In this document: piece after piece, positions 1-7,155 of the stretch
Numbering within the stretch: the stretch's first letter is position 1
How the letters are laid out: each line of letters starts with the position of its first letter
Origin: Magnetaquiglobus sp039908105
GTDB lineage: Bacteria > Pseudomonadota > Magnetococcia > Magnetococcales > Magnetaquicoccaceae
Direction of reading: 5' to 3'
Assembly (NCBI GenBank): GCA_039908105.1
Contig: JAMOBI010000028.1
Span: 1-23,194 of the forward strand
DNA: 23,194 nucleotides
Notes under the pieces: model-generated
What the model was told of the DNA's origin: nothing
The model's input: only the letters and a program-made list of their open reading frames with translations
The model's database searches: none
Position numbers and translations under genes: made by a program

Positions 1-1127
1 CGGCCACCAAAGCCGACTACGAGGCCGCGCTGCGCTCGATCACCTACAAAAACTCAAACGATGACAACCCGAGCATTGCCATCCGCACCGTCACTTTCTC
101 GGTGACCGACTCCAACTCCAACGGTGAGACCCCCGCAGGAGGCACCACTTCGGCAACGCGTGAAATCCACATCCAAGCCATCAACGACGCACCGACCTGG
201 AACGGCACCACCCTCCCGGAGTCACGCGGACGCGAGGGGGATCCTTTACGCTTCCCGCTTGATCCAGTCACGCTCTTTGCCGATGTCGACACTCCGGTAT
301 TGACCTATACCTTCGAGAATCTGCCGGAATTTCTGCATTTCGATCCCGACACCCACACCTTGACCGGTACACCGGCCAAGGGGGATGAAGGGGGTTATGC
401 AATCAACATCACCGCCACGGACGAAGCGGGTGCGACTGCGACCATGACCATGAAACTGGTGATCGATCCCGCACCACCGTTTGTCGCACCTCCGGAAGCA
501 CCGCAGGATGCAACGCCTGCTGCCGAACCGCTTCCACCCCGCGATGAGCCGCCCCCACTGCCCACGACTGTCGATCATGCGCTCAAAGAGCTGGATGAGG
601 AGCGCCACTTGTCGATCGCACCTTTGCAAACGGAGTCACCATTTCACTTCTCGCCACTCCGCGACGCACGACATGAGTTGGAAGATGCCCATCTGTTCCC
701 GGATCCGGCATTGGCAGCAACCGCACGCGCACCAAACCCGCCCCTGTCGGAGAGCACCTTGCAACTGGTGATGGAGCAACCATCCACAAACCTGGGTGAG
801 GAGTCCGCGCACCTGGTCCATCGGGAACCTCTTGCACCCAACGCACAGGAGTCGGACACGCTCTCCAGATCGCATGCCGCGCTCTCCAGGCGCATGGATT
901 TACAAATCGGGACCACCTTGCGCGAAACCGACGCACAGTCGTTCACCCCGCCGATGCGTGACGACGATCAGAAAAACCAACGTGGTGGCAAGGGCTACGG
1001 CGTCACGGAGGCGCAAAGCGAAGAGGGTGGCATGCCAGGCCTGACCCATCAATTGAACAAGCATGGCACCAAAGCGTTCCATTCCGCCTCACAGGAGTTG
1101 CTACGCCTGCTCAAGGGAGAAAATTAG
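1..1127 (+). CDS. Large cadherin-like repeat surface protein, C-terminal part (5' truncated)
   Basis: The reading frame is open from the first bases of the window (codons in phase with position 3), so the start lies upstream. The visible part begins with the end of a repeat domain of the type found in giant bacterial adhesins (a TVTFSVTDSNSNG-like strand), followed by a linker INDAPTW. Next is one clear dystroglycan/cadherin-type (CADG, He_PIG-like) domain, with the ADVDTPVLTYTFENLP, LTGTPAKGDEG and INITATDEAG strands, at about 210-460. The remaining ~220 residues are proline-, glutamate- and histidine-rich, probably disordered, and end in a short amphipathic tail (THQLNKHGTKAFHSASQELL). I see no RTX nonapeptides. 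The family is secreted or cell-surface and often very large. It lies just upstream of two HlyD-type genes and an M50 protease gene on the same strand, so it is the likely cargo of that apparatus. Domain type is clear; function as adhesin is inferred. Confidence 0.8.
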   Translation, partial: ATKADYEAALRSITYKNSNDDNPSIAIRTVTFSVTDSNSNGETPAGGTTSATREIHIQAINDAPTWNGTTLPESRGREGDPLRFPLDPVTLFADVDTPVLTYTFENLPEFLHFDPDTHTLTGTPAKGDEGGYAINITATDEAGATATMTMKLVIDPAPPFVAPPEAPQDATPAAEPLPPRDEPPPLPTTVDHALKELDEERHLSIAPLQTESPFHFSPLRDARHELEDAHLFPDPALAATARAPNPPLSESTLQLVMEQPSTNLGEESAHLVHREPLAPNAQESDTLSRSHAALSRRMDLQIGTTLRETDAQSFTPPMRDDDQKNQRGGKGYGVTEAQSEEGGMPGLTHQLNKHGTKAFHSASQELLRLLKGEN

Positions 1128-1192
1128 GGGATGGCTTGAATCTTGCTTTTAAATACAAAACATCGGGATTTCTCTTTCAAGAAAACAGTGCC

Positions 1193-2032
1193 ATGACCGT
1201 TTCTTGCCAGTCGAAGATGCCGCGTAAGCGCTTTGTTGGGGCTTGCCTCATCCTGGCCGCCTGCACGCTTCCCGGCTCTTCACTGGCCGCCAATACGGCA
1301 ACCTCAACCCAGCGCAGCGAAGCAACCGAAATCCGGGCTTATCTGGTGCCGCGCACCCAGACCACACTCTCCGCGCACATTGATGCCGAAATCCAGACAC
1401 TGCCCTTCAAGGAGGGCGACGCCTTCAACGCCGGGGCGACGCTGATCACCTTCGACTGCGCCACCCTGAACGCACAGCTCAACAAATCACGCGCCGCGCT
1501 GCAAGCCGCCAAGGATAAGAATCAGGTCATGCAGCGGTTGGCGGAACTCCACTCCGTTGGCACCCTGGAGGCCGATGCCAGCCGCTCCGAACAGGCCCAG
1601 GCCGAAGCGGACGTCAAATACCAGGAGTCCCGTCTGCGCGGCTGCCGCATCCAGGCCCCGTTTGCCGGACGCATGGCCTCACTCCAGGTCCGCGAGCATC
1701 AGTACGTCACTCCCGGACACAACCTGATGAAAATCCTCGACCACCGCCATCTGGAGATGGAGATGGTGGTCCCCTCGCGTTGGCTGGGATGGTTGAAAGC
1801 CAAAAATCGCTTCACCATCCAGATCGACGAAACCGGCAAAAGCTATCCGGCACGGGTGATCCGCCTGGGTGCGGAGGTCGATCCGGTCAGTCAGACGGTC
1901 AAAATCATCGGCGAACCGATCGGTGAACCCGACGAACTGGTGCCAGGCATGAGCGGTGTGGCACAATTCCCTTCACCGGAGGGTGCCTCGGCCCCCAAAG
2001 GCTCCACCGTCTCTTCCAAGAGCCCGGAATAA
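1193..2032 (+). CDS. HlyD/RND-type periplasmic adaptor protein
   Basis: This is a 279-residue periplasmic adaptor (membrane fusion protein). It begins with a basic stretch and a hydrophobic export signal. The signal could be cut by signal peptidase I after SLA (residue 32), or processed as a lipoprotein, since LAAC at residues 21-24 resembles a lipobox. The first lipoyl half-motif follows (around HIDAEIQTLPFKEGD), then a short helical hairpin rich in Ala, Glu and Gln (about residues 92-145), the second lipoyl half (CRIQAPFAGRMASLQV) and a beta-barrel domain ending GMSGVAQF. An in-frame TTG at 1136 gives a longer version; I chose the ATG at 1193 because it directly precedes a sensible signal peptide, although its ribosome site is weak. 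Only 3 bases separate it from the next gene, so the two are co-translated. It would bridge the inner membrane proteins of this cluster to an outer membrane channel. Confidence 0.8.
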   Translation: MTVSCQSKMPRKRFVGACLILAACTLPGSSLAANTATSTQRSEATEIRAYLVPRTQTTLSAHIDAEIQTLPFKEGDAFNAGATLITFDCATLNAQLNKSRAALQAAKDKNQVMQRLAELHSVGTLEADASRSEQAQAEADVKYQESRLRGCRIQAPFAGRMASLQVREHQYVTPGHNLMKILDHRHLEMEMVVPSRWLGWLKAKNRFTIQIDETGKSYPARVIRLGAEVDPVSQTVKIIGEPIGEPDELVPGMSGVAQFPSPEGASAPKGSTVSSKSPE

Positions 2033-2035
2033 GAG

Positions 2036-3394
2036 ATGCCTGTCCAGGGTGAAAAACTGATTCTCGGACTCAGCGCCCTGCTGCAGCTGAACAAACGGGC
2101 ATTTGCCGCCGAAAGCGAAGCCGCACTCGGCTTTTTGATGGTCAACGAAACCCATCTGATGACCCCCTATCGCCAGGCAGTACTCTGGCGTCATGCCGAC
2201 AAGGGCAGCGGAGCGGTACAGTCGGTCTCGGGTGCACCCGATCCGAATGCACGCGCCCCCTACATCGTCTGGCTGACACGCATCTTGAACGACAAACGCT
2301 GGCAGGAGCAAACCGCTCCTGTCGGCATGACGGCGACAGATCTCACCGGTGAGGATGCCAAGGAGTGGGAGCAGTGGTTGCCCACGCAGGCCATCTGGGT
2401 GCCGCTCATAACCGGCTCCGGCAGACGAATGGGTGGCCTGTTGCTGGTCAAGTCGGTTCCCTGGACCGATCCAGAGATCAAACTGCTCGCCAAACTGGCC
2501 GACGGTTATGCCAATGCCTGGGAGTTGATCCTGGAGCGCGCCCATGGGCCCGGTTGGAGTCTGACAGGGGTGTTCAACACCCTGCACAGCAGCAGAGTGC
2601 GGCTGCTGGCATTCATGGCACTGCTGCTGCTGTTTTTCCTGCCGGTGCGGCAATCGGTGCTGGCGCCTGCCACGGTGGTGGCCCTCGATCCGGCAGCGAT
2701 TCGCGCCCCGCTGGATGGCGTGGTCGAACGGGTCCACGTACACCCCAACCAGCTGCTCAAACGCGGCACCCCGCTTTTCACCCTGGATGAGGCCCCGTTG
2801 CAGAACAAACTCGAGGTGGAAGAGCGCAACATCGCCATGCTCGAAGAGGAGTATCATCAGGTATTGAAACTCGCGGTGACCGATCCGGAGAGCCGCGCGC
2901 AGAAAAACATCCTGGAGAAACGGCTGGCCCGACAGCGCAGCGAGGCCAATGGCATCCGTCTTTTGTTGCAGCGCACGCGCATCGAGGCACCCCGGGATGG
3001 GATCGCCCTGTTCAACGACGTGCACGCCTGGCTCGGCAAACCGATACAGGTAGGCGAACGGGTGATGGAGATCGCCGATCCGGGTCTGGCGGAGTTGGAG
3101 ATCCGCCTGCCGGTCGCCGATATCATGGCCATGGAGAACGAGGCCGCCGTCACCCTCTACCCCAACCTCGATCCGCTCGAAACCTGGCAGGCCAACGTGA
3201 CACGCATCGCCTACGAGGCCAAAGAGCTCGAAGGGGTGCTGGCCTACGCCATTCGCGCCCGTTTCACCCCGGACAAAACCGTCCCGCGCATTGGTTTGAG
3301 AGGCACGGCCAAGATTCAGGGTGAACGCACCACGCTGTTTTATTACGTTTTCCGCCATCCCCTCACCCTGCTGCGACAACGGTTGGGGCTGTGA
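2036..3394 (+). CDS. GAF-like domain fused to HlyD-type membrane fusion protein
   Basis: This 452-residue protein has an unusual build. Residues 1-170 precede the only membrane helix and look like a GAF-type sensor fold (LGFLMVNET, QAVLWRH, IWVPLITGSGRRMGGLLLV, WTDPEIKLLAKLADGYANAW). A transmembrane helix lies at about 189-204. The rest is HlyD-like: first lipoyl half at 222-252 (IRAPLDGVVERVHV), a coiled-coil hairpin at about 255-315, second lipoyl half (IEAPRDGIALFNDV) and a beta-barrel ending near GLRGTAKIQGE. The N-domain should therefore sit in the cytoplasm and the HlyD part in the periplasm. It starts 3 bases after the previous gene and its stop overlaps the next start by 4 bases (GTGA), so the three genes are one translational unit. 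I infer that it is an adaptor whose activity may be tuned by a cytoplasmic signal; the ligand is unknown. Confidence 0.8.
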   Translation: MPVQGEKLILGLSALLQLNKRAFAAESEAALGFLMVNETHLMTPYRQAVLWRHADKGSGAVQSVSGAPDPNARAPYIVWLTRILNDKRWQEQTAPVGMTATDLTGEDAKEWEQWLPTQAIWVPLITGSGRRMGGLLLVKSVPWTDPEIKLLAKLADGYANAWELILERAHGPGWSLTGVFNTLHSSRVRLLAFMALLLLFFLPVRQSVLAPATVVALDPAAIRAPLDGVVERVHVHPNQLLKRGTPLFTLDEAPLQNKLEVEERNIAMLEEEYHQVLKLAVTDPESRAQKNILEKRLARQRSEANGIRLLLQRTRIEAPRDGIALFNDVHAWLGKPIQVGERVMEIADPGLAELEIRLPVADIMAMENEAAVTLYPNLDPLETWQANVTRIAYEAKELEGVLAYAIRARFTPDKTVPRIGLRGTAKIQGERTTLFYYVFRHPLTLLRQRLGL

Positions 3395-5520
3395 ACGAGA
3401 CAACCGCCGACGCCGGTCGTCCACCGCCGTTGCGCGAGGAGGTCCACCTGTTCCCCGGTCCGACCGCCCGGGACGGCTCGCCCACCTGGACCTTGCGCGA
3501 TCCGGCGACCAATCAATTCTTCCGGCTCGGCTGGCGCGAATTCGAAATCCTCTGCCGCTGGCGCCGTGGCGGTCCGGCCCGCATCGCCGAACTGGTCTCC
3601 GAAGAGACCATGATCGACACCACCCCTGCCGATGTCTCCGAGCTGATCCGCTTTCTGTTGGGCGCCAATCTGTTGCGTCCGCAGGGTGAAGGGGGGGTGG
3701 CCCGCATGCAGCGCCATGTGGAAGCCGGCAAACGCTCCTGGTTCCAGCACATTCTGCACGCCTACCTCTTCTTTCGCATCCCGCTGGTCGATCCGGAACG
3801 GTGGCTTAAAAAAAGCCTCCCGTGGGTCGAATGGCTCTTCTCTGAAGCCTTCTTCCTGGCAAGCGCCTTGGCCGGATTGATCGGTCTGCATGCCATCTCC
3901 CGTCAATGGGAGGTAGCGATTGCCACCCTGGCCGAAACCGACTGGATGACCGAAGCGCTCTTCATCGCCCTGGCCATGGCGTTGACCAAGGCGATCCATG
4001 AATTGGGACATGCCTATGCCGCCATCCGCGCCGGATGCCGGGTGCCGACCATCGGTGTCGCCTTCCTGATGATGTTGCCGGTGCTCTACACCGATACCAG
4101 CGAGGTGTGGCAATTGGCGTCGCGCCGTAAACGTCTGCTGGTCGCCTCGGCGGGCATCCTCGCCGAACTGATCCTGACCGCCTGGGCCGCACTGCTCTGG
4201 GGCGTGCTGCCCACCGGAGCCACCAAGGATGCGCTGTTCTTCATCGCCACGGTGAGCTGGATTTCGACGCTGCTGATGAACGCCAGCCCCTTCCTGCGCT
4301 TCGACGGCTATTATCTGCTCTCCGACTGGCTCGATATCGAAAATCTCCACGAACGGGCCGGTCGTCTGGGACGCTGGAAGCTGCGCGAATGGCTGTGGGG
4401 GCTGAACGCCCCCTTTCCGGACGCAGCCCTGCACGATCGACGGAATTTTCTGATCCTTTTTGCCTGGGTGACCTGGGTCTATCGGTTCTTTCTCTATCTG
4501 GGCATCGCCCTGACGGTCTATCACCTCTTTTTCAAACTGCTCGGGATGCTGCTCATGTCGGTGGAAATCGGTTGGTTTCTGGTGCGACCGATCTGGGAGG
4601 AGTTCTCCATCTGGAGACGTCCTGAAACCAGAATCCGGCTCAATCGTCGTACCCTCTTCACGCTGGGACTCTTCATAACCCTGATCGCCGCAACGCTCAT
4701 CCCCTGGAAAGGGACGATCCAGGCGCCGGCACTGCTGCAACGGGCTGGTCATACCACCCTGCACGCCCCCTCTGCCGCACGCGTCGTGGAACGCCGGGTC
4801 GAAGAGGGCGATACGGTTGAATCCGGTCAGGTGTTGTTGCGCCTGGAGTCCCCGGATCTGCTCAACCAACTGGAGATCGCCCGACAAAAAATCGATCTGG
4901 CACGCTGGAAAAGCGATTTTCGCGGCGGCACGCCGAATCTTCTGAAACGGTCGTTGATCAACGACCGGGAGTTGGAAGTGGAGTTGACCCGGCAGCGGGA
5001 ATTGCAACGGCAAGAAAAACAATTGACCCTCACCGCGCCGTTCTCCGGTCGGATCGTCCGGTTCGACCGCATGCTTGCACCCGGTTTGTGGGTGGCGCAT
5101 GGCGAGCCGCTCCTGGAGGTGACCCAGCCGAACGCCTGGCAGGTGACGGCCTATGTGCGCGAAATCGACCTGCCACGCATCTCCACCGGTTCCCATGGGA
5201 TTTTCCTGTCCGAAGGGATCGACTGGCCGGCCCTGCCCGGCACGATCACCGACATCGCACCGGTGGGATCCTCTGCCATCGAGGAGTTGGCCCTCTTCTC
5301 CCAGCATGGCGGCAACGTGCCGGTCAAACGTGACCCGCAGGGGCAGTGGTTGCCGACCACCGCACTCTACCGCCTCGTCTGGCGACCGGAGTCGCTCCCC
5401 GCCCCGCTACCCCACACGTTGCGCGGCACGCTCTTTCTGGAGAATCAACGCGCCGAGAACCTGTTGACCCGCTTCCAACGGCTGGCGCTGGAAGTATTGA
5501 TTCGCGAGACCGGGTTTTGA
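3391..5520 (+). CDS. M50 (site-2-type) zinc metalloprotease fused to PqqD-like and HlyD-like domains
   Basis: This is a 709-residue polytopic membrane protein. Residues 35-100 resemble a PqqD-like winged-helix domain (DPATNQFFRLGWREFEIL, then a helical stretch ending FLLGANLL). The membrane part (about 145-440) carries the M50 zinc motif HELGH at 203-207 and the second metal motif NASPFLRFDG at 297-306 with Asp305, so the active site looks intact. After the last helix (about 421-438) comes a HlyD-like periplasmic region: lipoyl halves near 454-492 and around TAPFSGRIVRF, a very short hairpin, and a beta-barrel. It starts at GTG 3391 inside the stop of the preceding gene. Related 'peptide zinc metalloprotease' proteins occur with RiPP clusters (YydH-like) and with giant exported proteins. 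I infer a role in processing or exporting the neighbouring surface protein or a small peptide. Family assignment is firm, substrate unknown. Confidence 0.85.
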   Translation: MNETTADAGRPPPLREEVHLFPGPTARDGSPTWTLRDPATNQFFRLGWREFEILCRWRRGGPARIAELVSEETMIDTTPADVSELIRFLLGANLLRPQGEGGVARMQRHVEAGKRSWFQHILHAYLFFRIPLVDPERWLKKSLPWVEWLFSEAFFLASALAGLIGLHAISRQWEVAIATLAETDWMTEALFIALAMALTKAIHELGHAYAAIRAGCRVPTIGVAFLMMLPVLYTDTSEVWQLASRRKRLLVASAGILAELILTAWAALLWGVLPTGATKDALFFIATVSWISTLLMNASPFLRFDGYYLLSDWLDIENLHERAGRLGRWKLREWLWGLNAPFPDAALHDRRNFLILFAWVTWVYRFFLYLGIALTVYHLFFKLLGMLLMSVEIGWFLVRPIWEEFSIWRRPETRIRLNRRTLFTLGLFITLIAATLIPWKGTIQAPALLQRAGHTTLHAPSAARVVERRVEEGDTVESGQVLLRLESPDLLNQLEIARQKIDLARWKSDFRGGTPNLLKRSLINDRELEVELTRQRELQRQEKQLTLTAPFSGRIVRFDRMLAPGLWVAHGEPLLEVTQPNAWQVTAYVREIDLPRISTGSHGIFLSEGIDWPALPGTITDIAPVGSSAIEELALFSQHGGNVPVKRDPQGQWLPTTALYRLVWRPESLPAPLPHTLRGTLFLENQRAENLLTRFQRLALEVLIRETGF

Positions 5521-5554
5521 TCGATTTTTGCAGCGCCACGAGACGAGATCAGCC

Positions 5555-6556
5555 ATGAGTGACGAACCCTCCCCCTCTCCGGAAGCTGCCGACAAAACCC
5601 GCTGGCACTGCCTGCTCGGCAGGCTGCTCGAAGAGCCTTTGACCCGGCTCAACGTGGCGGTGCAGACCGAGGTGGATGTGGTCAGCGGTTCACCCAAGGC
5701 GGATATCATCCTGATCCGGCGAACCGGGGAGCGCTGGACCGAAGCGCAACGCGCCTGGCTGGCCGACGGCTTGCGCGACTCTTTGGCCCGCGAACTTTTG
5801 ATCGAATTCAAATTCTCCGAGAGTCTCAACGATGACGCGCTGGCCCAACTGTGCGTCAACGATCACCTCTATCGCGCCAAGCAGCACCTGGAACCGGAGA
5901 CGTTACAAAGTTTCCTGATCCTCTCCAAAACACCCCGCGCCGATCAACTCGCCCGTTATGCGTTTCACCCGCTCGGCTGGCCAGGCGTTTACGGGACCAA
6001 TCTGCCACTCATCCACCGATTGCGATTGATGGTATTGAATGAACTGGCCGATTTGCCGCATAATGGACTCATGAAGTGTTTCGCCAGCCGCGCCACCGAA
6101 TGGCGCAAAGGGTTCGTCACCCTGTTCGACTCCCGACCGGCAACGCTTTCTAACGATTTCGACTGGATTCTCTCAGGCATCCGGAGACTGCGCATGAAAG
6201 GAACTTCCGACAACACCGACTCCATGGGCTGGACCATCGAGGCGGTCATGGATCTGGGCCGTCTCGCTTGGTTCGAGGCGATGATGAACGACATGCCAGA
6301 AGAAGAGCTGTTCCGTTTTGACAAAATGGCCCGCATCCGTGAGGAGGGACGCGAGGCGGGACGCGGGGAGGGAGAAGCCAAAATCATCCTGCGTCAGTTG
6401 ACCCGCCGTTTCGGCCCGCTGCCGGAGACGATCCGGACACGGATCAGCCAAGCCGATGACGACATGCTGGAACGTTGGGGCGATCGGCTGCTGGAAGCCC
6501 GCACGCTTGACGAGGTTTTCACCGGGGATCCCCTGCCCCCTGCGCCGATGCATTAA
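5555..6556 (+). CDS. Rpn-type PD-(D/E)XK nuclease with DUF4351 C-terminus
   Basis: This 333-residue protein belongs to the Rpn/PDDEXK-family 'putative transposase' proteins. The nuclease core is in the N-terminal third: Asp50 (in PKADIILI) and Glu84-Phe-Lys86 (in LLIEFKF) form the expected D...ExK site. The last ~65 residues (AKIILRQLTRRFGPLPETI... onward) match DUF4351, a short helical domain common at the end of such proteins. A Gly/Arg/Glu-rich hinge (REEGREAGRGEGE) joins the two. I use ATG 5555; a TTG at 5528 would add nine residues but starts only 7 bases after the previous stop and has no better ribosome site. It follows the export cluster by 34 bases and may be read through from it, but there is no functional link that I can see. 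Rpn proteins are DNA endonucleases linked to recombination and, in some cases, phage defence; the exact role here is unknown. Confidence 0.75.
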   Translation: MSDEPSPSPEAADKTRWHCLLGRLLEEPLTRLNVAVQTEVDVVSGSPKADIILIRRTGERWTEAQRAWLADGLRDSLARELLIEFKFSESLNDDALAQLCVNDHLYRAKQHLEPETLQSFLILSKTPRADQLARYAFHPLGWPGVYGTNLPLIHRLRLMVLNELADLPHNGLMKCFASRATEWRKGFVTLFDSRPATLSNDFDWILSGIRRLRMKGTSDNTDSMGWTIEAVMDLGRLAWFEAMMNDMPEEELFRFDKMARIREEGREAGRGEGEAKIILRQLTRRFGPLPETIRTRISQADDDMLERWGDRLLEARTLDEVFTGDPLPPAPMH

Positions 6557-6611
6557 ATCGCACCCATTTTGGGATGCGTAGTTTTTCGCAAGGCCGCGTG
6601 CAGCCAAGGCT

Positions 6612-6648
6612 GCGGGATTGTTTTGCGCCTTTTGCAAAACAATCCCGC
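6612..6648. terminator. Perfect 15-bp hairpin after the nuclease gene
   Basis: Arms GCGGGATTGTTTTGC (6612-6626) and GCAAAACAATCCCGC (6634-6648) are exactly complementary around a 7-base loop. A smaller hairpin (GCAGCC, AA, GGCTGC at 6600-6613) abuts it. The hairpin lies between the ends of the convergent nuclease and ppnP genes. Neither side has a run of T, so it may act as a bidirectional mRNA-stabilising stem, a weak terminator or a dispersed repeat unit rather than a classic Rho-independent terminator. Confidence 0.5.
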
Positions 6649-6750
6649 GAACATGGCCCAAAAACCAAAACCGCGTGACAGAGGCTTTCAAGGTTTGAGT
6701 GACTGGCGTGCCAGCCCGTCGCAACCAGTCAAATCAGCCTGGTTGATCCA

Positions 6751-7035
6751 CTACTCGCCATAAGTGCACAAATAGGCCGTATCCACCGCCACCTGTAGCT
6801 GAAATTTGGCGTTGGCCGGCACGATGAAGCTCTCGAACGGCTTGAAACTCCGCCAATCGGCCTCACCGGGCAATTTCACCGTCAACGAACCGCTGACCAC
6901 GGTCATGGTTTCCAGCTGGCTGGTGCCGAATTCGTACTCACCCGGCACCATCACGCCAACCGTAGCCGGCAACGTGGCGGTCTGAAACGCGATCGACTTG
7001 ACCGTGCCACCGAAATACTCATTCACTTTCAACAT
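6751..7035 (-). CDS. ppnP: Pyrimidine/purine nucleoside phosphorylase PpnP
   Basis: This is a 94-residue cupin-fold protein, the same length as E. coli PpnP (YaiE). It shares the family's sequence pattern: NEYFGGTVKSI at the start, GVMVPGEYEF, ETMTVVSGSLTVKLPG, and the closing LQVAVDTAYLCTY. The enzyme catalyses phosphorolysis of several nucleosides to the free base and ribose-1-phosphate, in the cytosol, as part of nucleoside salvage. The start at 7035 is set by GGAGAG four bases upstream of the ATG; a GTG four codons earlier would place the ribosome site inside the gene. It stands alone, with its 3' end facing the nuclease gene, and the next gene upstream (the OmpA-type lipoprotein) ends 120 bases away on the same strand. 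A 6-bp hairpin (ATGATC-CTGT-GATCAT, 7057-7072) lies just upstream and could be a small operator or leader structure. Confidence 0.9.
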   Translation of the reverse strand: MLKVNEYFGGTVKSIAFQTATLPATVGVMVPGEYEFGTSQLETMTVVSGSLTVKLPGEADWRSFKPFESFIVPANAKFQLQVAVDTAYLCTYGE

Positions 7036-7155
7036 ATTTCTCTCCACAAAAGATGGATGATCCTGTGATCATAACCGAAAAGAGCCATTTCAAGGAGATC
7101 CCATCCCTCCTCGTTAAAGGCCGTTTGATTCGACTTCATTGACGCCGCAAGCCTC

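Noticed and set aside
1973..3424. 483-codon minus-strand open frame opposite the GAF-HlyD gene
   Set aside because: Same reason: low-complexity Gln/His/Gly-rich translation with no family match, fully covered by a well supported plus-strand gene.
3343..5307. 654-codon minus-strand open frame opposite the M50 gene
   Set aside because: It is antisense to a protein with clear HELGH and HlyD motifs; its translation is Gly/Gln/Asp/Arg-rich with no recognisable domain, as expected for the shadow of GC-rich coding DNA.
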